DNA of 64,000 nucleotides from Propionibacteriaceae bacterium (GCA_017306015.1 JAFKJK010000016.1:1-64000), one strand, 5' to 3'. Positions 18,812 through 28,221 are shown, counted from the stretch's first letter. Numbers and translations: made by a program. The notes: generated by a model not told the origin, from the sequence alone.

Positions 18812-21439
18812 CTAGAGCCGCGGCAGCGAGAACCGGCTGGCGCGCCGATGGACGCGGTGCTCGCGGCTGCGTCCCAGGGACGCGGGCGCTGCCTCCGCCG
18901 AGGCGTAGAACCAGACCTTGGCGAACTCGATCAGCGTCAGGTAGGCGACGACCATCCCGACCAGCGCCACGAAGTAGACGGCCGGCAACGGGGTGAAGCC
19001 CAGCACGCCGGCGAGCGGGGTCAGCGGCAGGGCGATGCCGATGCCCAGCACCGCGATCACCCCGAGGGCCAGCGGAAGGCTCGGACGGCTCCGCCAGAAG
19101 GGCGTCCGGCGGGTGCGGATGGCGAACACGATCAGGGTCTGGGTGGCAAGGGACTCCACGAACCAGCCGGTGCGGAATTCGACCGGACCGGCGTGCAGCA
19201 GGCCGAGCATCACGGCGAACGTGAGGAAGTCGAAGACCGAGGAGATCGGCCCGAAGAACAGCATGAACCGCCTGATGAAGCCGATGTCCCAGTGGGACGG
19301 CCGGCGCAGCTGCTCGTCGTCCACCCGGTCGGTGGGGATGGTCAGCTGGCTGGCGTCGTAGAGCAGGTTGTTCAGCAGGATCTGGCTCGGCAGCATCGGC
19401 AGGAAGCTCAGCAGGGCGGACGCGCCGGCGGCCGAGAACATATTCCCGAAGTTCGAGGACGTGCCCATCATCACGTACTTGATCGTGTTGGCGAAGATCC
19501 GCCGGCCACCCTGGATGCCGTCGGCGAGGATGTCCAGGCTCTTGTCGAGCAGGATGATGTCCGCGGCGTCCTTGGCCACGTCCGCCCCGGTGTCGACGGA
19601 GATGCCGACGTCGGCCGCGTGCAGTGCGAGGGCGTCGTTGACGCCGTCCCCGAGGAAGCCGACCGCGTGCCCCTGGTGGCGCAGCAGCCGGATCAGCCGG
19701 GCCTTCTGGTCGGGCGTCACCCGGGCGAACACGGTCGCCTGCTGGGCGGACGCGGCGAGCGCGGTGTCGTCCATGCCGTCGATCTGGACGCCGGTGAGGA
19801 CGCCGCCCACCTCCAGCCCGAGTTCGCGGCAGACGGTCTCGGCGACCAGCGGGTTGTCGCCGGTGGCGACCTTCACGGCGATCCCCAGACCGGCGAGCCT
19901 CGCCAGCGCGGCGGCCGCGTCCGGCTTGGGACGGTCGGCGAAGGTGACGAAGCCCGCCAGCGTCAGCCCGGTCTCGTCGGACGCGCCGAGGGTGTCCAGC
20001 CCGGCCGCGTCCCGGCTGGCCACGGCGATCACGCGTTCCCCGGCCGCGAACAGCTGGTCGAGCAGCTGGGACTGGGGCGAGCCGGTCTCCAGCCCGCAGC
20101 GGCTCAGCACGGCCTCGGGTGCGCCCTTGGCGATGAGCCGGCGTGCTCCGTCCTGGTCGACGAGGACGCTGCTCAGTTGCCGGTCGTGGTCGAACGGCAG
20201 TTCCGCGATCCGGGTGGCCGAGCGGACGGCGCCGAGGTCGGCGCCCGGGGCGGCGAACAGGGCGCTGTCGAGGTCGTTTCCGCCGGCCACGCTGCCGTCC
20301 GCGCCGAACTCGACGCTGCTGGCCAGCATCGCCAGCAGCCGGACGTTGTCGTCGTCCTTGCCGTCGGGAGACAGCGACTTCTCGTAGCTGATGTGGCCGG
20401 CGGTCAGCGTCCCGGTCTTGTCGGTGACCAGGACGTCGACGTCGCCGAGGTCCTCGATGCAGACCAGGCGCTTGACCAGCACCTTCACCTTCGCCAGCGA
20501 CCGGGAGCCGGCGGAGAGGCTGGTGCTGACCACGGCCGGCAGCAGCTGCGGGGTGATCCCGACGGCGATCGCGAGTGCGAACAGGGCGGCGTCGAGGAGC
20601 GGGCGTCCCAGCACCAGGTTGGTGACCAGGATCAGGGCGCTGAGCACGAGCGCCACCCGCATCAGCAGCACCGAGAACCGGCGCAGCCCCAGCTGGAAGT
20701 CGGTCTGCGGATGGCTGGTGCCGAGGTCGTGCGCGATCCGTCCGAACTCGGCGTTGCGTCCGGTGGCGACGACGACGGCCTCGGCCGAGCCGGCTGTGAC
20801 CACGGTGCCCATCAGGGCGCAGTCGGGCAGGTCGGAGACCGACGCGGCGGCGGCGACCGGCTCGACCTGCTTGGCCACCGCCACCGACTCGCCGGTGATC
20901 ATGGACTCGTCGCACTCCAGCGCGTGGACGTCGAGCAGGCGGACATCGGCCGGCACGATCTGGCCCAGCTGCAGTCGGACCACGTCCCCGGGGACGAGCG
21001 CGGTGACGTCCACCTCGGCGGGGGAGCCGTCCCGGACGACCGTCGCGGTGTGCCGGATCCGGTCGTGGAGGGAGGCGGCGGTGCGCTCGGCGCGGTACTC
21101 GTTGGCGAAGCCCAGCGCGACGCTGACCAGCAGGATGATGCCGATGATCGTCGCGTCCGTCTGGTCGCCGAGGAAGAAGGACGCGATCGCGGTCGCCGCG
21201 AGCAGCCACAGCAGCGGGCTGTTCAGCTGACGGCCGAGGACCCGGGCGGCCGTGGCGCGATGCTCGCGGATGGCGTTCGGGCCGTAGCGTCGCAGTCGGC
21301 TCGTCACGGCGTCCGCGGCGAGCCCTGTCGGGGTCGTGCCGAGAGCGGTGAGAACCGCGCCGGCGTCCCTTCGGGCGGCGTCGACGAGTTCCAGCGTGCC
21401 GGGTGCATCCGTCCCGGTCGGTCGTGCGGTCTGTGTCAT
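18812..21439 (-). CDS. mgtA: Magnesium-transporting P-type ATPase (MgtA/MgtB type)
   Basis: 875 residues from ATG 21439 (MTQTARP). P-type ATPase landmarks in order: actuator TGES (about 200), phosphorylation site DKTGTLT, nucleotide-domain KGAPE, hinge GDGVNDALAL. The membrane part includes NNLLYDASQLTIPTD and DFLTF, typical of the MgtA/MgtB (P3B) group that imports Mg2+. The 198-bp region before it is shared with the divergent PfkB gene and could hold a leader control, but no M-box fold was confirmed. The 3' gap to marR (18605-18811) is empty. Confidence 0.92.
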   Translation of the reverse strand: MTQTARPTGTDAPGTLELVDAARRDAGAVLTALGTTPTGLAADAVTSRLRRYGPNAIREHRATAARVLGRQLNSPLLWLLAATAIASFFLGDQTDATIIGIILLVSVALGFANEYRAERTAASLHDRIRHTATVVRDGSPAEVDVTALVPGDVVRLQLGQIVPADVRLLDVHALECDESMITGESVAVAKQVEPVAAAASVSDLPDCALMGTVVTAGSAEAVVVATGRNAEFGRIAHDLGTSHPQTDFQLGLRRFSVLLMRVALVLSALILVTNLVLGRPLLDAALFALAIAVGITPQLLPAVVSTSLSAGSRSLAKVKVLVKRLVCIEDLGDVDVLVTDKTGTLTAGHISYEKSLSPDGKDDDNVRLLAMLASSVEFGADGSVAGGNDLDSALFAAPGADLGAVRSATRIAELPFDHDRQLSSVLVDQDGARRLIAKGAPEAVLSRCGLETGSPQSQLLDQLFAAGERVIAVASRDAAGLDTLGASDETGLTLAGFVTFADRPKPDAAAALARLAGLGIAVKVATGDNPLVAETVCRELGLEVGGVLTGVQIDGMDDTALAASAQQATVFARVTPDQKARLIRLLRHQGHAVGFLGDGVNDALALHAADVGISVDTGADVAKDAADIILLDKSLDILADGIQGGRRIFANTIKYVMMGTSSNFGNMFSAAGASALLSFLPMLPSQILLNNLLYDASQLTIPTDRVDDEQLRRPSHWDIGFIRRFMLFFGPISSVFDFLTFAVMLGLLHAGPVEFRTGWFVESLATQTLIVFAIRTRRTPFWRSRPSLPLALGVIAVLGIGIALPLTPLAGVLGFTPLPAVYFVALVGMVVAYLTLIEFAKVWFYASAEAAPASLGRSREHRVHRRASRFSLPRL

Positions 21440-21637
21440 GCCAACCACCTCAGGTCGGTTCCAGTGTGCCGCTGTCCTCCGCATGACGCGGGAGGGGGCG
21501 GCTCGGTGACACATCGGCACCATCAGTGCGCGTCGAGCCGCCCGTCCGGGGGTATGCCCGGTCACTGATGCGGCAGGTGTGTCGCCCGCGAGTCGGAGCC
21601 TCCGGGCTGCCGCTCACCCAGTGGGTACTGGGCAGCA

Positions 21638-22576
21638 ATGGGAGTTGACACGCCATCGCCCCGACCGGCCTGCGCGGTGGTCGGGCCGCTGCTGTACCTG
21701 ACCGTGACCATCGAGCAGGAGGACGGCTCGTCCCGCGTCCACCTCCATCCGGGCGGCCAGGGGTTCTGGATCGCCCGGATGATCACCGCCCTGGGCTGTC
21801 AGGCGCGGCTGGTCTCGCCGATCGGCGGCGAGGCCGGGGACGTGCTGGCGGCCCTGCTGCCGAGCTGGCAGGTCGAACTGCGGGCGCTGCGGACGTCGAT
21901 CACGTCGCCCACGCAGGTCCACGACCGGCGTTCCGGCGAACGCGTGGAGATCGTCGAGGTCGAGCATCCCGCCCTGGACCGGCATGAGGCCAACGACCTG
22001 TACGCGATCGCGCTCGAGACCGCGCTCACGTCCCACGCGCTGGTGCTGACCGCGGCCGCGACCAGCCTGCTCGACGCCGACTCCTACCGGCGGCTGCTCA
22101 GCGATGTCGGCGCGCAGGGCGTCCCGGTGTTCGCCGACCTGCACGGCGAGCCGCTGGACGCCGTCCTCGACGGCGGACGCCTGGACCTGCTCAAGGTCAG
22201 CGAGGACGACCTCCGCGAGGACGGCTGGAGCATGGGCTCCGAGGCGCAGGCCGTCGCCGCCGCCCGCGAGCTCGTCTCACGAGGCGTCGAGACGGTGGTG
22301 GTGAGTCGCGGGAACGGGCCGGCCATCGCCGCCTCCGCAGGGCAGGTGATGCGCGTCGTCCCCCCGGCGCTGGAAGAGGTCGACCACCGCGGCGCCGGCG
22401 ACTCGATGACCGCGGGCATGGTCGTCGGACGGCTGATCGGCCTGTCGCCGATCGCAGCGGTCGCGCTCGGCGCGGCGGCCGGAGCGGCGAACGTCACCCG
22501 GCACGGGCTCGGCAGCGGGCGTCCGGAACTGATCGCAGAGCTCGCCGGACGCGTGGTCCTGGAGGAGGTGCGATGA
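21638..22576 (+). CDS. PfkB-family carbohydrate kinase
   Basis: 312 residues. The family signature DHRGAGDSMTAG with catalytic Asp lies near residue 250, and the glycine pair HPGGQGFWIA near 40 matches PfkB signature 1. PfkB kinases phosphorylate sugars or nucleosides; the closest known types here are 1-phosphofructokinase and tagatose-6-phosphate kinase, but the substrate cannot be read from sequence. The stop overlaps surE by 4 bases (ATGA), which suggests a joint role in phosphate-ester or nucleotide salvage. Confidence 0.85.
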   Translation: MGVDTPSPRPACAVVGPLLYLTVTIEQEDGSSRVHLHPGGQGFWIARMITALGCQARLVSPIGGEAGDVLAALLPSWQVELRALRTSITSPTQVHDRRSGERVEIVEVEHPALDRHEANDLYAIALETALTSHALVLTAAATSLLDADSYRRLLSDVGAQGVPVFADLHGEPLDAVLDGGRLDLLKVSEDDLREDGWSMGSEAQAVAAARELVSRGVETVVVSRGNGPAIAASAGQVMRVVPPALEEVDHRGAGDSMTAGMVVGRLIGLSPIAAVALGAAAGAANVTRHGLGSGRPELIAELAGRVVLEEVR

Positions 22577-23424
22577 CCGAACCGAAGACACCGACGCCGC
22601 AGGTCGAGCGACGGATCGTCGTCGACCGTCCGCCGGTCGTTGCCCGGGGCCTGGAAAGGGTGCTGGTCACCAACGACGACGGCTTCGACGCGCCGGGCAT
22701 CCGGGTGCTCGCCCAGGCGCTCGCCCGCGAGTTCGACGTGACGGTGGCCGCGCCCGAGCGGGATCGCAGCGGCGCCGGGACCGGCATCGGACGGGTCGAG
22801 GCAGCCACCGGCATCCCGATGCGTCGCGTGGACATCGGCGTCGACCGGGCGTACGCGCTGGACGGGCCGCCGGGGCTGGCCGTGATGGCGGCGGCCCTCG
22901 GCGCGTTCGGCGACGCGTTCCCCCTTGTCGTGTCGGGCATCAACGCCGGCAGGAACACCGGGCAGTCGGTGATCCACTCCGGCACGGTCGGGGCGGCCCT
23001 GACCGCACGGACCTTCGGCGCCCACGGGCTGGCCGTGAGCCTGGACCCGTCCGAGCCGTGGCACTGGGAGACGGCGGCCGGGATCGCGGTGGCGACGGCC
23101 CGCTGGATCACCTCCCGCGAGCGGAAACCGGTGGCGATCAACCTCAACGTCCCTGGGGTGGAGCTCGATCAGGTGCGCGGCCTGCGCTCGGCGAGACTCG
23201 ACCAGTTCGGGTACTTCCGGGTCGCGGTCGCCGACGAGAGCGGCGAGAAGCTCCAGCTGGAACTGGCCGCCGAGGGCGAGCCCACGTTCGCCGAGGGGTC
23301 GGACAGCTGGCTGCTGCGGCAGCAGTACGCGACCATCACGATGCTCGGGCACCTGTTCGGTTCGGACGGCTTGCTGCCGGACGACCTGGCCGAGATCTGG
23401 CAGCCGGTCGCCACCGGGTCGTGA
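22573..23424 (+). CDS. surE: 5'/3'-nucleotidase SurE
   Basis: 283 residues from ATG 22573. The SurE core starts after a 28-residue extra N-terminus: VTNDDGFDAPGI with metal ligands Asp35-Asp36, ERDRSGAGTGIG, and SGINAGRNTGQSVIHSGTVGAA with the metal Asn. SurE removes phosphate from nucleoside monophosphates and short polyphosphates. It is coupled to the preceding PfkB kinase. A degenerate copy of its last third lies 80-190 bp downstream. Confidence 0.92.
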   Translation: MTEPKTPTPQVERRIVVDRPPVVARGLERVLVTNDDGFDAPGIRVLAQALAREFDVTVAAPERDRSGAGTGIGRVEAATGIPMRRVDIGVDRAYALDGPPGLAVMAAALGAFGDAFPLVVSGINAGRNTGQSVIHSGTVGAALTARTFGAHGLAVSLDPSEPWHWETAAGIAVATARWITSRERKPVAINLNVPGVELDQVRGLRSARLDQFGYFRVAVADESGEKLQLELAAEGEPTFAEGSDSWLLRQQYATITMLGHLFGSDGLLPDDLAEIWQPVATGS

Positions 23425-23477
23425 GCTTCGCGGCGGACCTGTATATGCCTGGGCGAGCGGAAGGGGTCCGACCATCA

Positions 23478-23590
23478 TTCGCCGAGGGTCGGACAGCTGG
23501 TTGCTGCGGCAGCAGTGAGCGACCCGTCACGATGCCCGGTCACCTGTTCGGTTCGGACGGCTCGCTGCGTCGACCTCGCCGAGATCTGGG
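23478..23590 (+). pseudogene. surE 3'-end fragment
   Basis: This stretch repeats 23287-23400 of surE with many substitutions and small gaps (GGTCGGACAGCTGG, TGCTGCGGCAGCAG, CACCTGTTCGGTTCGGACGG and GCCGAGATCTGG are shared). It is stopped by TGA at the sixth conserved codon block, so it cannot encode the protein. It is a decayed tandem duplication of the gene's end. Confidence 0.85.
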
Positions 23591-23656
23591 GTCGGGCCCG
23601 TGACGAGTCTGGGCCCATCGGGCGCTCGCGAGCTGGTGGGCGTCTCGGGTCCGTCG

Positions 23657-23736
23657 GCGACCCATTTGCGCCGCTAGTGCGACTTCGAAGCCCGATTTCG
23701 GGCCCGCGCTGACCACTGGAGCCGCAAATGGGTCGC
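23657..23736. repeat. Inverted repeat with 14-bp arms
   Basis: GCGACCCATTTGCG (23657-23670) is exactly complementary to CGCAAATGGGTCGC (23723-23736). Inner sequences also pair (CGAAGCCCGATTTCGGGC). It lies in the 523-bp gap between surE and the ABC-F gene. There is no T-run, so it is more like a REP-type element than a terminator. Confidence 0.75.
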
Positions 23737-23854
23737 TCTCGCGTCCTGACCTGGAGCGGGCCGGCCGCAGTTGCCCGATCCGCCCGTCCCGTGGCACCCT
23801 GAAGGACGTCCCCGCGGAGTCTCCGCGATGCCAGGGGGCCAACCAGGGAGTCGC

Positions 23855-23890
23855 ATGCTGAGCACCGGAAGTGTCCTGACCCGGCACTGA
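23855..23890 (+). CDS. 11-residue leader peptide ORF before the ABC-F gene
   Basis: ATG 23855 starts MLSTGSVLTRH and stops at TGA 23890. A good ribosome binding site (AGGGAG, 23845-23850) lies 4 bases before. The ABC-F start follows 57 bases after the stop, with its own GGAG site. Several antibiotic-resistance ABC-F genes are controlled by ribosome stalling on such short leaders, so this is a candidate attenuator. Expression is inferred. Confidence 0.45.
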   Translation: MLSTGSVLTRH

Positions 23891-23947
23891 CGTCTGCCCC
23901 TGCGCGGGTTCGAGGTCGGTGCGCCATCCGACACCTCTGGAGCCCGC

Positions 23948-25699
23948 ATGCCCGCCCTCAACGCGGTCGTCCTGACCGATCTCACTTTCTCCTGGCCCGA
24001 CGGCACCCCCGTCCTGGCCGGGCTCAGCACCACCTTCGGCACCGGACGCACTGGCCTGATCGGAGCCAACGGCACCGGCAAGTCGACCCTGTTACGCCTC
24101 GTCGCAGGCGAGTTGGCGCCATCCCGCGGGACGATCGCCGTCCTCGGCGACGTCGACTACCTGCCCCAGTCGCTCACCCTCGACGCGGACGCGTCCCTGG
24201 CCGACCTGCTCGGTGTCCGTGGCGTCCGGGACGCGGTGCGCGCGATCGAGGCCGGCGACCCGGACCCGGCCTGGTTCGACATCGTCGGCGACGACTGGGA
24301 CGTCGAGGAGCGTTCCGCTGCGGCGCTGGCCGAGGTCGGCCTGCCCACCGACCTCGACCGGCGGGTCGGCACCCTCTCCGGCGGGGAGGCCGTACTGGCC
24401 GCGGTCACCGGCGTCCGGCTGCGGCGCTCACCGGTGGCGCTGCTCGACGAGCCGACGAACAACCTGGACGCGTCCGCCCGCGAGCGGCTGTACGAGCTGG
24501 TCCGCGGCTGGCGCGGCGCGCTGGTGGTGGTCAGTCACGACCTCGCGCTGCTGGAGTTGATGGACGCGACCGCGGAACTCCGGGAGGGCGGCCTGGCCAC
24601 CTACGGAGGCCCGTACAGCGAGTACTCCGCGGCGGTGGCCGCCGAGCAGGAGGCGGCCCGGCAGGCGTTGCGGACGGCCGAGCAGAAGCTGCAGGTGGAG
24701 AAGCGGCAGCGGATCAAGGCCGAGGAGAAGATCGCCCACGCCGAGCGCCAGGGACGCAAGGACTGGGCCAACGCCCGCTACGTCAAGGGTGCGATCAACG
24801 AGCGGCGGAACTCGGCGGAGAAGTCGGCCGGCAGCCGCCGCGGCATGCTCGACGCGAAGATCGAGGCCGCCCGGGACGCGGTCGCCAACGCCGAGGCCCG
24901 CGTCCGCGACGACGACCGGATCCGGCTCGACCTGCCCGACCCCGGGCTGCCCGCCGGACGGCGGATCGCCACCCTGACCAGCGCGGACGGCACAGAGATC
25001 GTCATCCAGGGCCCGGAGCGGGTGGCGCTCACCGGCCCGAACGGAGTCGGCAAGACGACGCTCCTGGAGCGCCTCGTCGTGAACCATGGGGACAGGTACT
25101 TCGGTTCAGCCGGGGGGCCGGGCGTGAACCATGGGGACAGGTACTTCGGTTCAGCCGGGGGGCCGGGCGTGAACCATGGGGACAGGTACTTTGGTTCACA
25201 GGCTGAGACGGATGCGACGGCCCGACGGGGTCGGAGCCGCCCCGGAGCCGGGCCAGCACAGGCGGACGCGGTCGCGCACACCTTGAGGGTCGGCTACCTG
25301 CCCCAGCGCCTCGACGACCTGGATGACGACGCCAGCGTCCTCGACAACGTCCAGGCGGCCGCGCCTGGCGTCCCGTCCGGGGTGCTGCGTGGACGACTCG
25401 CGCGCTTCCTCCTCCGGGGCGATGCCGCCTACCGGCCGGTGGGTTCGCTCTCCGGTGGCGAGCGGTTCCGGGTGGCGCTGGCCCGCGTCCTGCTCGCCGA
25501 TCCGCCCCCCGAGCTGCTGGTGCTGGACGAGCCCACCAACAACCTCGACCTGACCAGCGTCGAGCAGTTGGTGGACGCCCTGTCGGCCTATCGCGGTGCG
25601 CTCTTGGTGGTCTCCCACGACCATGGCTTCCTCGACCGGCTCGGCCTGGACGCGGAGTTCGTCCTCGACGACAGCGGACGCCTGACCCGCCGGCGGTGA
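23948..25699 (+). CDS. ABC-F family ATPase with in-frame palindromic repeat insertion in the second ATPase domain
   Basis: 583 residues. Domain 1: Walker A GANGTGKST (39-47), signature LSGGE, Walker B LLDEPTNNLD. A charged linker follows at about 220-310 (QKLQVEKRQRIKAEEK). Domain 2: Walker A GPNGVGKTT near 362-370, signature LSGGE, Walker B LVLDEPTNNLD, VVSHDH. ABC-F proteins bind the ribosome E site; many protect it from antibiotics or rescue stalled complexes. No membrane domain is present. Straight after the second Walker A helix, about 40-50 residues are encoded by three palindromic repeats with a 45-bp period, each giving [15 protein letters not shown] or a close form. Family members normally go from that helix to VGYLPQ in about 20 residues. 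Whether the protein still works is unknown. Confidence 0.92.
   Translation: MPALNAVVLTDLTFSWPDGTPVLAGLSTTFGTGRTGLIGANGTGKSTLLRLVAGELAPSRGTIAVLGDVDYLPQSLTLDADASLADLLGVRGVRDAVRAIEAGDPDPAWFDIVGDDWDVEERSAAALAEVGLPTDLDRRVGTLSGGEAVLAAVTGVRLRRSPVALLDEPTNNLDASARERLYELVRGWRGALVVVSHDLALLELMDATAELREGGLATYGGPYSEYSAAVAAEQEAARQALRTAEQKLQVEKRQRIKAEEKIAHAERQGRKDWANARYVKGAINERRNSAEKSAGSRRGMLDAKIEAARDAVANAEARVRDDDRIRLDLPDPGLPAGRRIATLTSADGTEIVIQGPERVALTGPNGVGKTTLLERLVVNHGDRYFGSAGGPGVNHGDRYFGSAGGPGVNHGDRYFGSQAETDATARRGRSRPGAGPAQADAVAHTLRVGYLPQRLDDLDDDASVLDNVQAAAPGVPSGVLRGRLARFLLRGDAAYRPVGSLSGGERFRVALARVLLADPPPELLVLDEPTNNLDLTSVEQLVDALSAYRGALLVVSHDHGFLDRLGLDAEFVLDDSGRLTRRR
25080..25198. repeat. Family A palindromic array inside the ABC-F gene, three copies, 45-bp period
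   Basis: Copies at 25080-25108, 25125-25153 and 25170-25198, with identical 16-bp spacers. The 45-bp period is a multiple of three, so the array adds 15 residues per unit and keeps the frame open. Confidence 0.97.
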
Positions 25700-26000
25700 T
25701 CCCCATCGCCTTCTCCCGGAACCGCCGTTCCGGGCTCCGATCGCGGACGCAGGCGGTACCGGCGGAGGTCTCGGCGTTCGCCGGGATGACAGTTGGAGCG
25801 CCTGGTCCGGCCCAGGTGTCATCCCGGGCCTTGACCCGGGATCCCCGTCGCGGACGCCAGCGATGCCGACGGAGGTCCCGGCGTTCGCCGGGATGACAGC
25901 GTGAGTGGGTTGGGTGGAGCGGATGCCTCGGCTTGGGTGTCGTCCCGGGCTCCGACCCGGGATCCCCGTAGCGGACGCAGGCGGTGCCAACGGAGGTCTT
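25700..26000. repeat. Family B inverted repeats (GTCATCCCGGGC ... GCCGGGATGAC type), about three copies
   Basis: Units at about 25698-25791 (left part decayed), 25807-25898 and 25931-26000 (right part missing). Each starts TCATCCCGGGC or TCGTCCCGGGC, then ACCCGGGATCCCCG, about 30-45 variable bases, and ends GGCGTTCGCCGGGATGAC. More copies lie at 30239 and 39695. Elements with this sequence are widespread in GC-rich bacteria, including proteobacteria. The remaining gap to 26196 shows nothing else. Confidence 0.88.
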
Positions 26001-26196
26001 CCGGTCCAGCCGAACGACGGCGAACGAACCGATGACTCCCGGATTGGGACGGACGCCGCTGCGGGCGTAGCATGGCCGGTCTCCAGAGCCCGCGTGAGCG
26101 GGCCGTACGGCGGGTGCTCTCGCCGGACACCGGGCCTCGCCCGTTCCTCCACCCGGTCCCTGACGGACCGGCTCGTCCATGCCGCTGGAGCCTGCC

Positions 26197-28221
26197 ATGT
26201 CCGACGACCCCGTCCTCGCTGCCGAGCGCGCCCACCTCGCCGCGTCCCGGGAAGCGCTCGCCGCCATGCGCGCCCGCACCTCTCACTGGACGGACGCTGT
26301 CGCCGGCGACCACGTCTCGACCCAGTACCTGCGTCAGCAGCTGTACCGCCGGGCGGAGTCGCTGATCGACGACCCGTCCGTCCCGCTGTTCTTCGGACGG
26401 ATCGACTACGGCGCGATCCCGGGTCGAGCCCGGGAGGCCGAGATCTGCCACATCGGTCGTCGCCACGTCGAGGCAGCGATCGGCGACGAGCCGCTGGTGA
26501 TGGACTGGCGCGCTCCGATGGCACTGCCCTTCTACCGCGCTCGGCCGGGCGACCCGATGGGCGTCGAGCTGCGCCGCCGGTTCGGCTTCTCCCACGGCGC
26601 GATCACGGCCTACGAGGACGAACACCTCGCCGAACCCGCCACCGCAGAGACGTCCGCGCTGCTGGAAGCCGAGATCGAGCGTCCCCGCTCCGGACCGATG
26701 CGCGACATCGTCGCCACCATCCAGCCGGATCAGGACGTCCTCGTCCGCACCGACCTCGCTATGTCCCTGGCCATCCAGGGCGCACCGGGCACCGGCAAGA
26801 CCGCCGTCGGCCTGCACCGGGCCGCGTACCTGCTCTACACCTACCGCAACCAACTCTCGCGCTCCGGCGTCCTCGTGCTCGGGCCGAACGACTCGTTCCT
26901 GTCCTACATCGGCGACGTCCTGCCCGCGCTCGGCGAGATCGACGCCACCCAGGCCACCATCGAGTCGCTGGTCGCCGACGCCACCGGGCTGGCCGTCACG
27001 GGGACGGACGAGGCCCCGGTCGCGGTGCTGAAGGGCGACCCGCGGATGGCCGAGGTGCTGCACCGCGCCGTGTGGGGGCACGTCGCCGTGGCGGACGGGA
27101 CGCTGGAGATCCCCTACGGCCACCGCCTGCACCGGGTCGGGCCGCGCGCGCTCGAGCGGATCGTCAGCGGCATCCGCGAGCAGGGCGTCCGCTACGAGGC
27201 GGGACGGGCGATGCTGCCGCAGCGGATCGCGCACCGCGTCCTGCTGCAGATGGAGGCGGACGGGGACACCACCGACGACCGGGTCCAGAACGCCGTGGCA
27301 CGCTCGCGTCCCGTGGTCGCGCTGTGCAAGCAGCTGTGGCCGAAGCTGTCGGCCGCCCAGGTCGTGCACACGCTGCTCTCGGACGCGAATGCCCTTGCCA
27401 AGGCGGCGGAGGGCGTCCTGGATGAGGGCGAGCAGGAGCTGCTGCTGCGGGTCCGCCCGAGGTCGCTGCGGTCGCGGGCGTGGACGCTGGCCGACGCCGT
27501 CCTCGTCGACGAGGTGAACGACCTGCTCAGCCGCCAGCCGAGCCTCGGCCACGTGATCATCGACGAGGCCCAGGACCTGTCGCCGATGATGCTGCGGGCA
27601 GCCGGACGGCGGGCCACCACGGGTTCGGTCACCCTGCTCGGCGACCTCGCCCAGGCCACGACGGCGTGGGCGGTCCTCGACTGGGCGGACGCGCTCGCGC
27701 ACGTCGGCCACCCCGAAGCCCCGGTGACCGAGTTGGTCGAGGGCTTCCGGGTGCCCGGGGACGTCATCGACTACGCCGCCCGGCTGCTGCCGCACATCGC
27801 TCCCGGGCTGACCCCACCGCGTTCGATCCGGCACGCCCGCGGCCAGCTCGACGTGCGTCCGGCCGACCCCCTGGGCGAGGTCGGCGTTACGGTCGCCGGA
27901 CTGCTCGACCGCGAAGGGACGCTGGGCGTGATCGTCCCGTCCGCATGGGTGGGACCGGTGGACGCGGCGCTCGCCGGCATCGAGCACCGCATCCTCGGCC
28001 GGGCCGTGGATCCCGACGACTTCGTCCGCGTCGAGGTGGTGGACGCCGCGCTGGCCAAGGGACTGGAGTTCGACCACGTCCTGCTGCTCGAGCCGTCCCG
28101 GCTGGTCGCCGACGAGCCCGACCGGGCCACCGGCCTGCGGCGGCTCTACGTCTGCCTGACCCGTGCGGTGACCAGTCTCACCGTCCTCCACGCGGAGCCG
28201 CTGCCGGCCGAGCTGGCCTGA
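26197..28221 (+). CDS. HelD-like superfamily 1 helicase/RNA polymerase-recycling ATPase
   Basis: 674 residues from ATG 26197, chosen over ATG 26179 because GGAG lies 6 bases before it. Walker A GAPGTGKTAVG at about 195-205 is followed by HRAAYLLYTYR; Walker B HVIIDEAQDLSPMM and the UvrD-like C-terminal part (KGLEFDHVLLLEP, RRLYVCLTRA) are intact. The N-terminal arm before the ATPase (YLRQQLYRR, FFGRIDYG, HIGRRHV, DWRAPMALPFY) is that of HelD. HelD enters the RNA polymerase channels and frees stalled enzyme; actinobacterial class II forms can displace rifamycins. It follows the ABC-F gene in the same direction, a pairing of ribosome and polymerase rescue factors. Confidence 0.87.
   Translation: MSDDPVLAAERAHLAASREALAAMRARTSHWTDAVAGDHVSTQYLRQQLYRRAESLIDDPSVPLFFGRIDYGAIPGRAREAEICHIGRRHVEAAIGDEPLVMDWRAPMALPFYRARPGDPMGVELRRRFGFSHGAITAYEDEHLAEPATAETSALLEAEIERPRSGPMRDIVATIQPDQDVLVRTDLAMSLAIQGAPGTGKTAVGLHRAAYLLYTYRNQLSRSGVLVLGPNDSFLSYIGDVLPALGEIDATQATIESLVADATGLAVTGTDEAPVAVLKGDPRMAEVLHRAVWGHVAVADGTLEIPYGHRLHRVGPRALERIVSGIREQGVRYEAGRAMLPQRIAHRVLLQMEADGDTTDDRVQNAVARSRPVVALCKQLWPKLSAAQVVHTLLSDANALAKAAEGVLDEGEQELLLRVRPRSLRSRAWTLADAVLVDEVNDLLSRQPSLGHVIIDEAQDLSPMMLRAAGRRATTGSVTLLGDLAQATTAWAVLDWADALAHVGHPEAPVTELVEGFRVPGDVIDYAARLLPHIAPGLTPPRSIRHARGQLDVRPADPLGEVGVTVAGLLDREGTLGVIVPSAWVGPVDAALAGIEHRILGRAVDPDDFVRVEVVDAALAKGLEFDHVLLLEPSRLVADEPDRATGLRRLYVCLTRAVTSLTVLHAEPLPAELA

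Noticed and set aside
21440..21637. M-box magnesium riboswitch before mgtA
   Set aside because: The position is suitable, but the conserved M-box segments could not be recognised by eye; a covariance search would be needed.
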